22,820 nucleotides of DNA, taken from NCBI GenBank assembly GCA_017551845.1, contig JAFZKR010000108.1, forward strand, positions 1-22,820, written 5' to 3'. The notes below the pieces were generated by a model. It worked only from the letters and a program-made list of their open reading frames with translations. It did no database searches and was not told the DNA's origin. The stretch is from Bacteroidaceae bacterium (GTDB lineage Bacteria > Bacteroidota > Bacteroidia > Bacteroidales > Bacteroidaceae). Below are positions 10,001 to 17,237 of the stretch, piece by piece; position 1 is the stretch's first letter; each line of letters begins with the position of its first letter. A program made the position numbers and the translations under genes.

Positions 10001-13000
10001 AGGACAGGTTCGGAATGTGCGGTCGCGGGGCAGTTGCCACTGAAGGAAAACAGCAGATAATCCGTATTCCTGTTACCGACGAGATGACTGGTATGTTTGC
10101 TGTGGAACTCGGACTGGTGTATGAGGGTTATTCAAGAAACCTGAGTCTTACATATCAGGTGGAAGACAGGAAAAAACAGCTTGACATGGAACTTGTGACT
10201 TTCCGTGACATGCTTGAGCCGGACAGTCAGGAAGAATGGACACTGCGCGTTACTGACAAGAAGGGCGAACCGGTAACAGCTGCCGTTCTGATGGACATGT
10301 ATGACACGGCTTTGGACCGTTACGGTATGCATAACTTATTCTTTTCCCCCTGGAATTATGCCTATGTGGGGGGCGATGATATTCTCAGGATGGAAAACCG
10401 TTATTTCGGTTATTATCATCCATGGAACCACAATTGGGGAAAGGATCATGAGTACAAGGGAAAGAAAGCGATAACCGGCATCCTCATTGATCCGTTCGAA
10501 TATTATGTGCCGAGACGGTTATCACGGGGAACTGTCATGTTCAAGAGTGCGGCTTTAAATGATGCGATGTTACTTTCAGAACCGGCCGTTGCAGCCGGAG
10601 AAATTGTTGAAGTTGAAGAAGCTGTTTTTGAGGGAAATGTGGGTGGTCTTGATGTTGTCTTTTCATCGGGCAGTCTGGATAAAGACCGTGAGGAGACCGG
10701 AGAGCTTGCTCCAGTCACACTGCGTACCGACATGAATCCCACAGGTCTGTTCGAGTATCTCATTACTGATTCCACAGGTGTGGCTACACTCAGGTTTGCC
10801 GCCCCGCAGCTTCTTACACGCTGGAAGCTTCAGGGATTCGCGTTTACGGATTCGCTGCAGACTGGCAGTATTGAGCGTACATTGATTACCCGTAAACAGA
10901 TTATGGTCGAGCCGGCTGCTCCCCGTTTCCTTCGTCAGGGAGACCGGATGGAGTTCACGGTTAAGGTGAGCAACCTTACTGATGAGGACGTAAAGGCTAA
11001 GGTGGCTCTTGAGTTTACCGATGCTGTGACAGGTAAGCCTCTTGATATTATTGAGGGCGCACAGTCCAAGACGGTATCAATTTCTGCCGGAAGCAATGCA
11101 GGGACAAGTTTTACCATTCAAGTACCGGCCGGGCTTACAGCCGTAACCTATCGTCTTACTGCCAGGACTGCTGCCCATAGTGACGGTATGCAGGAAACTG
11201 TCCCAGTGCTTTCCAACCGTACACAAGTGGTGCAGTCGCTGTCACTTTTCAATAACGGTAATGAGAAACGTTCGTTCCGTTTTGGCGAAATAGACAAGGC
11301 ACGTTCCTCAACCATAGCCGATGAGCAGCTTATTTTGGAGTATAGTGCAACTCCCATCTGGTATGCTGTTCAGGCTCTGCCTTCCATGATTCGCATTGAC
11401 GATGTCAGCAACCTTCGCCTGTTCCACAGCTTCATGGGTGCTGCCATTTCAGAGAATCTGTCAAGCCGCTATCCTGCCATTAGAGAGATGCTTGACGAGT
11501 GGGCTGCGCTGCCGGCGTCGGAGTGGCAGACCCAGCTGGAGCGTAACCAGAAACTTACGGCTACTCTGCTTGAGGAGACTCCGTGGCTGCGCAGTTCGCA
11601 GGGAGAGCGCGACAGACTGCATTCGTTGGCTAAGTCTCTTGGTTCGGAAGAGACTGCACGTGCCATGCAGGAGGCTCTCAGTAAGTTACGTGATGCCCAG
11701 TATTCTGACGGCGGCTGGCCCTGGATTGACGGATGTCCTTCAAATCTGCATATAACCGATGAGATTCTGCAGGGGCTTGGCCTGCTCATTGAAAACGGTG
11801 TGGTTGAGGTAACCCCTGAAATCAGCGGGATGATACAGAAGGGTCTGGACTATATGGACGCATATTTCTACAAGGTGTATAACACGGAAAGGAAGCCGGA
11901 GTCAATAGGTTACTCCGAACTCAGTTATCTTTTGACACGTTCATATTTCACTTCATATCCGTTCAGTGCTACTACCCGTTCAAGCTATACTTTCTTCCTC
12001 CGTCTTGCCGAAATTGAGGATACTCATAATATGGGTCTCTATTCCCGGGCTCAGCTGGCTCTTCTCATGTTCCGTCAAGGGAAGGAAGAGGAGGCTAATC
12101 ACATAGCTGCCACATTGCTTGAGCGCTCTCTTTATGATGATGAGATGGGTCGTTATTGGCGAGACAATGAAGGCGGTCTGCTCTGGCATGAGGCTCCCAT
12201 AGAGACTCAGGCGCTTATTATACGGACTCTGCTTGCTGCGGGCCGCAAGACGGAAGCAGTGGAGGCAGCCCGCTGGCTGCTCAAGCAGAAACAGACTACC
12301 GGCTGGTGTTCGTCACCTGCCACTGCTGCTGCAGTGACTGCTTTAATGGCTACCGGCGGTGATGTCCAGTTGGAATCGGATCCTGACATTACAATCTATG
12401 TGGGTAAGGATGCGGTGAAGGCATCGGACTCAAAGGCTACAGCGGGTTATACCACCCGTACGTGGGATGGGCCTATTGGTCGTGAAAAGGCTGATGTTAC
12501 TGTGGACAGCAAGACTCCCGGTATCAGTTGGGGTGCGGTGTATAGGACTTTCACTGAGGAGATGGATAATGTAGAGCACTCTGAGAACGGTATGTCGCTC
12601 AAACGTACTGTCTGGAGGGTGGTGAAGGATCCTGAGGGTGACCGTCTTGAGGAGGTACGGGCCGACACCAAACTGCGTGTAGGAGATTTGCTGCGTATCC
12701 GGTTCGATTTGACTACTGACCGCAATCTGGAGTATCTGCAACTGTCCGATATGCGTGCTGCCACAATGGAACCTGTGAGTACGGCAGCCGGTTACAGTTA
12801 CAGCTGGCGTGATGACATAGGCTATTATGCCGCTCCAGGCAATACCCGTAACGTGTTCTACATAGACCGTTTGAGCAAAGGCAGCTACCGTATCGAGTAT
12901 GAGGTAAATGTGCAGAAACCGGGTCGTTTCCAGGAAGGCATCGCCGTTATGCAGTGCCTCTACGCTCCTGCTTTCCGCGCTACCACATCTTCAGCTACAA

Positions 13001-13014
13001 TCGTTGTAGAATAG
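7030..13014 (+). CDS. alpha-2-macroglobulin-like exported protein lacking the thioester motif
   Basis: This 1994-residue protein belongs to the bacterial alpha-2-macroglobulin family, large periplasmic or surface proteins best known as protease traps. ATG 7030 gives a signal peptide (MRCLRKITLLIIIMTLTSAT) with no lipobox cysteine, so it is probably exported rather than lipidated. A helical region (about 30-360) is followed by macroglobulin-type beta domains. An MG2-like domain starts near 578 (ARLYTDRFTFLPGDSIRF). A carboxypeptidase-regulatory-like segment (SFTGVPVEGATVVW) follows near 715, and the A2M domain near 1235-1330 (LLTRWKLQGFAF, then AAPRFLRQGD). An alpha-helical thioester-type domain (about 1440-1780) and C-terminal beta domains complete it. 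Where relatives have C-x-E-Q, this protein has SNLR at 1460-1463, so the covalent trapping thioester cannot form. It has its own promoter and faces the convergent GH5 gene. Confidence 0.88.
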   Translation: MRCLRKITLLIIIMTLTSATASADKYSRAWKQVDIFIEQDLPESAAKEINAIWDMAARENNSRQMLKSAVYLTRVQQSFGENSTTGGIELFNALLPKLQVKEHQALCHAFLAKGYMQYKQYNSYNLQRQSPSDMADPPLDMWTLKMITDTICYHLDQSIKLAGNVASGYYEEFFPGGNKDGLKLRPLLMDMLMDNAITPMTGRTLVKGKRSFLNDSRLYGSAEEFLEAVENLGPDDADMWELYVVKCLTLHNAGSKPTIRSTIDLRRMSILSDYLRSNGDETVRKNLDTWLNGAIELGKSYEKKVKFSTMFYAMAAQMIEEQLEGLADDPGRQAALQKTAHEICLHAQKKWPKSEGAFECLKIKDQIERKRITLSQQRDLVPGERNIAMLTYSNVSTVYFKLVEVTGRYDNRQDEVTMLSELGFLTPVAEWSVRLHNPGDWLEHYTIVEIPPVMQGKYYLLASTGSYFNSGDCIAYEYLECNSIGLARMIARNGALSGVTVNYKTGVTIPSCRYTVWQLNNQNEQVKVVTQGFSADDGFLSVEGLRNGRYLMEIENNGNKGNCTFNIPWVSDMPVRAIARLYTDRFTFLPGDSIRFMGVAYSSDEYDKGQVLKGIRTEVLLRDINYREIDRIELTTDSMGVVKGSLRIPDNIVPGRATLSLECLDEEWDLWTSIAINVESFRQPKFEIKMDNLTEAADLDRPFTVSGRAVSFTGVPVEGATVVWNAGLQPFVLHPFRIRDDNGRVRIAGGELRTEADGSFSIPLTVPGDILMNDNCILTVSVTVTDVNGETHDRNMNVSLGMLRLIDIVSKTVNDTSGTSCEMHIRLLQDNPVKGLVHVSFSRILPSFKGLPLPFNAVGKKAVSELSACVENQNVRERFPQYDFGFGEDAQIIETVYDDMVDIEAGGMGKIRVNGLKSGVYKISATSEGAHDYEDYITIVEKNDYSFVPGTEYIWCSEANRHEPLKAEVGDTVVLRVASSLQGAVIHYFVEDRFGMCGRGAVATEGKQQIIRIPVTDEMTGMFAVELGLVYEGYSRNLSLTYQVEDRKKQLDMELVTFRDMLEPDSQEEWTLRVTDKKGEPVTAAVLMDMYDTALDRYGMHNLFFSPWNYAYVGGDDILRMENRYFGYYHPWNHNWGKDHEYKGKKAITGILIDPFEYYVPRRLSRGTVMFKSAALNDAMLLSEPAVAAGEIVEVEEAVFEGNVGGLDVVFSSGSLDKDREETGELAPVTLRTDMNPTGLFEYLITDSTGVATLRFAAPQLLTRWKLQGFAFTDSLQTGSIERTLITRKQIMVEPAAPRFLRQGDRMEFTVKVSNLTDEDVKAKVALEFTDAVTGKPLDIIEGAQSKTVSISAGSNAGTSFTIQVPAGLTAVTYRLTARTAAHSDGMQETVPVLSNRTQVVQSLSLFNNGNEKRSFRFGEIDKARSSTIADEQLILEYSATPIWYAVQALPSMIRIDDVSNLRLFHSFMGAAISENLSSRYPAIREMLDEWAALPASEWQTQLERNQKLTATLLEETPWLRSSQGERDRLHSLAKSLGSEETARAMQEALSKLRDAQYSDGGWPWIDGCPSNLHITDEILQGLGLLIENGVVEVTPEISGMIQKGLDYMDAYFYKVYNTERKPESIGYSELSYLLTRSYFTSYPFSATTRSSYTFFLRLAEIEDTHNMGLYSRAQLALLMFRQGKEEEANHIAATLLERSLYDDEMGRYWRDNEGGLLWHEAPIETQALIIRTLLAAGRKTEAVEAARWLLKQKQTTGWCSSPATAAAVTALMATGGDVQLESDPDITIYVGKDAVKASDSKATAGYTTRTWDGPIGREKADVTVDSKTPGISWGAVYRTFTEEMDNVEHSENGMSLKRTVWRVVKDPEGDRLEEVRADTKLRVGDLLRIRFDLTTDRNLEYLQLSDMRAATMEPVSTAAGYSYSWRDDIGYYAAPGNTRNVFYIDRLSKGSYRIEYEVNVQKPGRFQEGIAVMQCLYAPAFRATTSSATIVVE

Positions 13015-13029
13015 TCTTTCTCTCTAATG

Positions 13030-13043
13030 CGCCGATTGTGGCG
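13030..13043. terminator. small hairpin between convergent genes, possible shared terminator
   Basis: CGCC-GATTGT-GGCG forms a 4-bp GC stem in the 44-bp gap between the convergent macroglobulin and GH5 stop codons, followed on the plus strand by ACGGTTTT. The position suits a bidirectional terminator, but the stem is short and no clean T-run is present. Confidence 0.2.
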
Positions 13044-13058
13044 ACGGTTTTGTGGTGA

Positions 13059-14054
13059 CTATTTCTTGCTTTGGAGGTAGGATTTGAAGAAACGGCCTTG
13101 GGTAGTAGGGGTGAAATCCCAGTCACTTATGAGCATTGGAGCCCAGCTGGTATCAAAGCACCATACGGTGAATGATATACCCTTCTTTTCAAAGTACTTG
13201 GTTATGTGGTCGCCATATACGTCGGTTGACATGACAGGTACGTGAGCACCTGGTTCGTTCTCAAGGCAGAATCCTATCTCGGTGCATATTACGGGGTATG
13301 TATCGGCCACATATCCGAAATCCTTTTCCCATTGCTCTTCCCATGGCTGGTCGCGTTTCATTGGATAGGGATGCGATACGTATGCCACATTCTCGCGTGC
13401 TATGGGTTCTGTTGCTACGGGAGTGAGGTCATAAGCCCAGTTGAATCCGGCGCACAGGCACACGGCATGGGGGTTATAGGTGCGTATAGTGTCTATAATC
13501 TGTTCCTGAAGCTGTTTCCACTCTGTCCATGTGCACGGTCCTGTTCCGTTTATGGTGGGTTCGTTGAATAACTCGTAGAGCGCCACCTGCGGTTCATCCT
13601 TGTAACGTTGGGCAACGGTGCGCCAGAACTTGAAAGTTTCTTCCTTGGTGGTGTTGTACATGCCTGATGTGTAACGCTCTTCCTTGAGGTTGCCTATGGA
13701 ATGCCAGTCCATTATGACATACATGCCGCGCTGCTTTGCCCATTCAATGCCTTGGTCCATTGCCTGGAATGTGCGATCCCAGCCCATGGAGTTGATGTTT
13801 TGCGGATGCACGGCAAAACGCACCACGTTTGCGCCCCACCTGGATGCTTCATCAAAATAGCGCTCGTTCCACTGGCGGTCACGTACCAGTTTCACGGGAT
13901 CGGAGAAACAGAGCCCGCGGAATATGATCTCGTTTCCATCGGGGTCTATGAACTTGTTACCATCTACCTGAACCCAGCCGTTACCTGCCGAGCATGACTG
14001 CAAGACTGTAATCACTAAAACAGCCAGCAAGTTTAAAAACGTACCTTTTCTCAT
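13059..14054 (-). CDS. glycoside hydrolase family 5 lipoprotein (endoglucanase-like)
   Basis: GH5 enzymes are retaining endo-glycosidases acting on beta-glucans or mannans. The 331-residue protein begins with a lipoprotein signal peptide ending LLAVLVITVLQSC, so C21 is the probable lipidation site and the enzyme is likely anchored to a membrane, possibly surface exposed. The TIM-barrel carries the expected motifs: GANVVRFAVHP, YVIMDWHS, YELFNEP with the acid/base E165, VAYVSHPYP, and ICTEIGF with the nucleophile E259, then FTVWCFDTSW. Length is that of a single catalytic domain with no binding module. The subfamily and true substrate cannot be read from the sequence; endo-beta-1,4-glucanase is the default guess. 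It is the last of three minus-strand genes, 39 bp after the GNAT gene. Confidence 0.9.
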   Translation of the reverse strand: MRKGTFLNLLAVLVITVLQSCSAGNGWVQVDGNKFIDPDGNEIIFRGLCFSDPVKLVRDRQWNERYFDEASRWGANVVRFAVHPQNINSMGWDRTFQAMDQGIEWAKQRGMYVIMDWHSIGNLKEERYTSGMYNTTKEETFKFWRTVAQRYKDEPQVALYELFNEPTINGTGPCTWTEWKQLQEQIIDTIRTYNPHAVCLCAGFNWAYDLTPVATEPIARENVAYVSHPYPMKRDQPWEEQWEKDFGYVADTYPVICTEIGFCLENEPGAHVPVMSTDVYGDHITKYFEKKGISFTVWCFDTSWAPMLISDWDFTPTTQGRFFKSYLQSKK

Positions 14055-14093
14055 ATGTCAGTCAGTAATTAATTTCTTCTGCGAATTTACAAA

Positions 14094-14654
14094 TTATCTG
14101 CTGATTTGTTTACACACCAGACGGTCGTATTTGGTTCCGAATACCGTGATCCGTCCGTCGTGTTGGAAACCGTGGCGGGTGTAGAGGCGGTAGGCAGACT
14201 CGTTTTCGGGGTCAACGGCGATTGTAGCAAGAGGTATGCCGGCCTCATCGCGTTGGCGGAACATCTCCTGGATTAGAGTCGATGCAATTCCTTTGTGGCG
14301 GAATTCAGGGAGCACGGCTAGCGAATCAAGGTAGAATTCTCCTGCACAGGCCTCATCATCCATGCTCCGGTAATCATCACCCACATAGCGGAGTATCATG
14401 GGGAATGTGATATCACGCATGTGGCGGTACCGGGCTCCGTCATACGCGACCATAAGTCCAACGGGCATGCCATCAAAGAGAGCAATGGTTGAATTATGCC
14501 AGCTGTAGAGCGTATCATCACGCCGGCATATTGAAGCCAGATGCTCTATATGTTTCTCTTCAGCCTCATCAATATGCAGCGCCCTGAGTACATTCTCAGC
14601 AATGAACCGCGCATCAGCTGGAGAACCTCGCCTCAATGTAATCCTTGCTTCCAT
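14094..14654 (-). CDS. GNAT-family N-acetyltransferase (186 aa)
   Basis: GNAT enzymes transfer acetyl from acetyl-CoA to amines. The acetyl-CoA-binding motif A is clear: FYLDSLAVLPEFRHKGIAST at 107-126, with the pyrophosphate loop R119-H-K-G-I-A. Motif B NESAYRLYTRHGF (151-163) is also present. There is no signal peptide, so it is cytoplasmic. The start abuts the upstream esterase stop as TAAATG, so translation is probably coupled. The acceptor substrate is unknown. Its presence between two exported carbohydrate-active lipoproteins may reflect simple co-transcription rather than a shared pathway. Confidence 0.88.
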   Translation of the reverse strand: MEARITLRRGSPADARFIAENVLRALHIDEAEEKHIEHLASICRRDDTLYSWHNSTIALFDGMPVGLMVAYDGARYRHMRDITFPMILRYVGDDYRSMDDEACAGEFYLDSLAVLPEFRHKGIASTLIQEMFRQRDEAGIPLATIAVDPENESAYRLYTRHGFQHDGRITVFGTKYDRLVCKQISR

Positions 14655-16229
14655 TTATTTTGCCCAGGCGCGTCCTTCAGGTGTGCGGCGCCACTCAAAG
14701 TATTTATCCAGAACCCTGAGTGAGTTTTCGCTGGGGACCGGGCCTACGTGCGGAACGGGGCCGGTAAGAACCATAACCTGCGGATTGGCGTTGCTGAACT
14801 CAGGCCATACAGGAAGGTTTGAATCCGGTGCGTTTGGTGTGCCGTATTTGGCAAAGTTGAGCCAGTAGGTTCCCATAGCATCTGACAGTGCGGCATCTGA
14901 CTCCGGCTGGTCAGAGCGTGGACCGATGTGCTGGAACACAAAGGCCACCTCTTGGCCGTGAGGTGAACCGTTGCCGTAACGTGGGCTGCCCTCAGGATAA
15001 TCAGGATGCTGGTCAAAATAGTAAAGGAATACCTTGGACTTACCGGTTTTGCTCTGCAGACGGGCCCAACTCCATGTCTGCCAGCCGAATGCTGCGTCAC
15101 GTGTCAGGTCACGCGCCGTCTTGCCTATCTGTCCGTTCTCCAATGGGTATGCCTCAAGCAGGGCATCGGCAAACTTGCCGTAGCGGGTCTCCACGTCACG
15201 GCGGTGTGACTCAGGTGTTGCACGACCTCCGAATGAGAAGCTGGCACCTTCATCGGAATTATAGCCTATGAGTACATTCACGTCATTGTACTTGCCGGCC
15301 TCATAGAGTACGAATTGGTCATCAGGAATAACATAGCCGTCAACTATGGGCCATCCACCGCCGCCACCCATTCCTATTGACAGGAATGACTTGGCGTCAA
15401 GCTCACGCAGTTCCTTAAGGCTCTTTGCTCCCAGACGCTCAGCCACAGCCAGGCAACCCTTCTCAGCCTGCTCAAGAGTCTGCATGTTCTCACCGGGATA
15501 TGTGGTAGGACGATATGGGCCGAATGAGCCGCCGCTCTCCGATATTGCACCGCAGAACAGCCCCTTGGCCAGAGGTGATGCGCACAGCATGCTTACCGAT
15601 ATGCCGCCGGCACTCTCACCGAATATGGTTACTTTATCAGGATCACCGCCAAACTTGGCAATGTTACGCTGAATCCACTGGAGTCCGGCTATCTGGTCCA
15701 GCAAACCGTAGTTGCCCGATGTGTGGCTGGGGCTCTCGGCATCCAGTTCAGGATGTGAAAAGAATCCCATCTGGCCTACGCGGTAGTTTATGCTGGCCAT
15801 AATGATGCCGCCTTTGCGTGCCAATGCCTCACAGTCATAACTGGGATCGGCCGTATTGCCCATTGAGAATCCGCCGCCGTAAATCCAAACAAGTACCGGC
15901 AGTTTCTCACCTGCGCTCTTGGCTGGACTCCACACGTTCAGGTAGAGACAGTCCTCACTGTAGTCACTTGGATTACCGTTCTGCATGGGGCCGGGCCCAA
16001 ACTTGGTGGCATCTTTTACACCTTCCCATTTCTGTACGGGCTGCGGAGCTTTCCAACGCAGATCACCCATGGGAGGTGCCGCAAAAGGAATACCCTTATA
16101 AATTGCCAGACCGTCAGTAACAGTTCCCTGAATCCAACCGCCTTCAACCTTAACCTTACCAGGCTCACTCTTGGAGCAAGCACACAGCGCACACAATATC
16201 ATTGTGGCAACAAACAGTTTTGTCCTCAT
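14655..16229 (-). CDS. type-B carboxylesterase lipoprotein
   Basis: This 524-residue alpha/beta hydrolase belongs to the carboxylesterase type-B family, which hydrolyses carboxylic esters. The N-terminus MRTKLFVATMILCALCACSK is a lipoprotein signal with C18 as likely lipidated residue. Family signatures are SEDCLYLNVWSP, the oxyanion region WIYGGGFSMG, and the nucleophile elbow GESAGG (S206). NSDEGASF supplies the acid E327, and GSPHGQEVAFVF the histidine H424, completing a Ser-Glu-His triad. It is the first gene of the minus-strand unit with GNAT and GH5, and a -7 box lies just upstream. Pairing with a GH5 enzyme suggests removal of acyl groups from plant polysaccharide, but this is inference; drug- or xenobiotic-type ester substrates are equally allowed by the family. 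Confidence 0.93.
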   Translation of the reverse strand: MRTKLFVATMILCALCACSKSEPGKVKVEGGWIQGTVTDGLAIYKGIPFAAPPMGDLRWKAPQPVQKWEGVKDATKFGPGPMQNGNPSDYSEDCLYLNVWSPAKSAGEKLPVLVWIYGGGFSMGNTADPSYDCEALARKGGIIMASINYRVGQMGFFSHPELDAESPSHTSGNYGLLDQIAGLQWIQRNIAKFGGDPDKVTIFGESAGGISVSMLCASPLAKGLFCGAISESGGSFGPYRPTTYPGENMQTLEQAEKGCLAVAERLGAKSLKELRELDAKSFLSIGMGGGGGWPIVDGYVIPDDQFVLYEAGKYNDVNVLIGYNSDEGASFSFGGRATPESHRRDVETRYGKFADALLEAYPLENGQIGKTARDLTRDAAFGWQTWSWARLQSKTGKSKVFLYYFDQHPDYPEGSPRYGNGSPHGQEVAFVFQHIGPRSDQPESDAALSDAMGTYWLNFAKYGTPNAPDSNLPVWPEFSNANPQVMVLTGPVPHVGPVPSENSLRVLDKYFEWRRTPEGRAWAK

Positions 16230-16249
16230 ATCATTATTTTTTTGTGAAC

Positions 16250-16257
16250 CAAAGATA
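16250..16257 (-). promoter_or_regulatory. -7 box of the esterase-GNAT-GH5 unit
   Basis: On the minus strand this reads TATCTTTG, a perfect TAnnTTTG match, 20 bp before the esterase ATG. A transcription start near 16243 gives a leader of about 14 nt. No clear -33 TTTG is seen at the expected spacing. Confidence 0.5.
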
Positions 16258-16360
16258 TATAAAAATCATGATTTGTCTCTATTAAATCTTTCTTTCCGCA
16301 ACAGATGCAATCATATTCTTTTTTATAGTATATTCGCAGTACAGTATCGCAAGTAAGATA

Positions 16361-16389
16361 TTGTAAAGACATATTTTATATAGCATTTG
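16361..16389 (+). promoter_or_regulatory. weak candidate promoter for the leader RNA / methyltransferase operon
   Basis: TTG at 16361-16363 and TAGCATTTG at 16381-16389 resemble the Bacteroidota promoter, but the -7 box has three rather than two bases between TA and TTTG. It lies in the 366-bp gap 16230-16595, which otherwise contains the esterase -7 box, AT-rich DNA, the large hairpin and the terminator. Start would be near 16395, just before the hairpin. Confidence 0.3.
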
Positions 16390-16394
16390 CTATT

Positions 16395-16543
16395 TATTCG
16401 GTTGCCCTTGAAACCTAGGAAATTTCACAGCAACATACCGGATAAGTCAGTGAATGCCTGCGCTTTGCGCGGGCTTGACTTATCTAGTGTTGCGGGCTTC
16501 CTAGGGCCTCAGGGCGTGGATATTTTAAGTCCGCGCTTTTTTT
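16395..16543 (+). ncRNA. candidate structured RNA or leader: long bulged hairpin ending in a terminator
   Basis: A rod-like hairpin spans 16404-16515. Paired arms are GCCCT/AGGGC (16404-16408 with 16511-16515), CCTAGGAA/TTCCTAGG (16414-16421 with 16498-16505), GCAACA/TGTTGC (16430-16435 with 16488-16493), GATAAGTCA/TGACTTATC (16441-16449 with 16476-16484), and CCTGCGC/GCGCGGG (16457-16463 with 16467-16473) around a TTT loop. Asymmetric internal loops separate the arms. The one non-Watson-Crick position in the tip stem is a G·U wobble if the plus strand is transcribed, but A·C on the other strand. An intrinsic terminator follows at once. No gene lies upstream on this strand. It could be a small RNA (a 6S-like rod is one idea), a leader controlling the methyltransferase genes, or a DNA palindrome. 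No match to a known family is claimed. Confidence 0.5.
16514..16543 (+). terminator. intrinsic terminator upstream of the methyltransferase genes
   Basis: GCGTGGA (16514-16520) pairs with TCCGCGC (16530-16536), six Watson-Crick pairs and one G·U, around a 9-nt loop, followed directly by seven Ts. This is a textbook intrinsic terminator for plus-strand transcription. It is odd because no plus-strand gene precedes it in this intergenic region; it would end the candidate structured RNA, or read-through of it would supply the methyltransferase operon. Confidence 0.65.
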
Positions 16544-16576
16544 GTGCTCTAGGAAGACCGCTCCGGATGAGGCAAG

Positions 16577-16593
16577 TGCGCAATGAAAGCGCA
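16577..16593 (+). promoter_or_regulatory. hairpin touching the start of the first methyltransferase gene
   Basis: TGCGC-AATGAAA-GCGCA is a perfect 5-bp stem with a 7-nt loop ending 2 nt before ATG 16596. In RNA it would occupy the ribosome-binding region and could limit initiation. There is no recognisable Shine-Dalgarno sequence. A regulatory role is inference. Confidence 0.35.
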
Positions 16594-16595
16594 GA

Positions 16596-17237
16596 ATGGA
16601 CACCCAAATCAAGTCCAAGGAGAGGGTGGCCGCTCACGGCGAGGTGTTTACCAATCCTCGCGAGGTGAACGCTATGCTCGACCTTGTAAGGCCCGAAACG
16701 GAGCGACTGGACTCCCGTTTCCTGGAGCCTGCGTGCGGTGACGGCAACTTCCTTATAGAGATTCTGAGGCGTAAACTTGCTATTCCAGAGGGCCGCGTCC
16801 GCGCCAAACAATACACCCAATTACAGTATGAACAGGATGCCGTGCTTGCTGTTTCAAGCATCTACGGCATAGAACTGTTGCCCGATAATGCTGAGGCTTG
16901 CCGCCGCAGGCTACTGGATTATTTCACAGAGCAGTACCACTCCCTGTTCAAGAGCAAATGCAAGGATGCCTGTGTCGAGGCAGTCCACTACATTCTCTCC
17001 AAGAACATCATACTGGGCGATGCCCTGACCTATAAGATGGTCGATGGTTCCGGACGATGGATCCACATATCTGAGTGGAGTCCAGTAGGTGAAGGCAAGT
17101 TCAACCGCCGGGATTATGAGTTCTCATACCTGATAGGCGAGTACGGCAGCGAGGGACTTTTCTCCGATGTCCCCGCTGAGACATATCCCCCTGTTTATTT
17201 CCTCAAAATAAATGCTCAGACCTATGGCGACAAGTAA
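16596..17237 (+). CDS. small N6-adenine methyltransferase-like protein lacking the NPPY motif (213 aa)
   Basis: The protein has the start of a gamma-class DNA adenine methyltransferase. Motif X-like GEVFTNPREVNAMLDLV lies near 15-31, the AdoMet-binding motif I FLEPACGDGNFL at 42-53, motif II YGIELLPDNAEACRRRL near 90-106, and a motif III-like NIILGDALT at 137-145. The catalytic motif IV (D/N-P-P-Y/F) expected after motif III is absent, and the protein ends 70 residues later without a target-recognition domain. It may be an accessory AdoMet-binding subunit that pairs with the next gene product, or a reduced methyltransferase. ATG 16596 is the first start after an in-frame stop at 16584. Its 3' end overlaps the next gene by 14 nt, implying coupled production. 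Part of the defence-like operon. Confidence 0.75.
   Translation: MDTQIKSKERVAAHGEVFTNPREVNAMLDLVRPETERLDSRFLEPACGDGNFLIEILRRKLAIPEGRVRAKQYTQLQYEQDAVLAVSSIYGIELLPDNAEACRRRLLDYFTEQYHSLFKSKCKDACVEAVHYILSKNIILGDALTYKMVDGSGRWIHISEWSPVGEGKFNRRDYEFSYLIGEYGSEGLFSDVPAETYPPVYFLKINAQTYGDK

Noticed and set aside
14888..15802. Plus-strand open frames opposite the esterase gene
   Set aside because: They show no protein-like motifs and lie wholly antisense to a well-supported esterase with its full catalytic triad.
16404..16515. Integron attC-like recombination site
   Set aside because: The bulged palindrome recalls attC, but the end sequences do not fit RYYYAAC and GTTRRRY, there is no integrase gene, and the following terminator favours an RNA.
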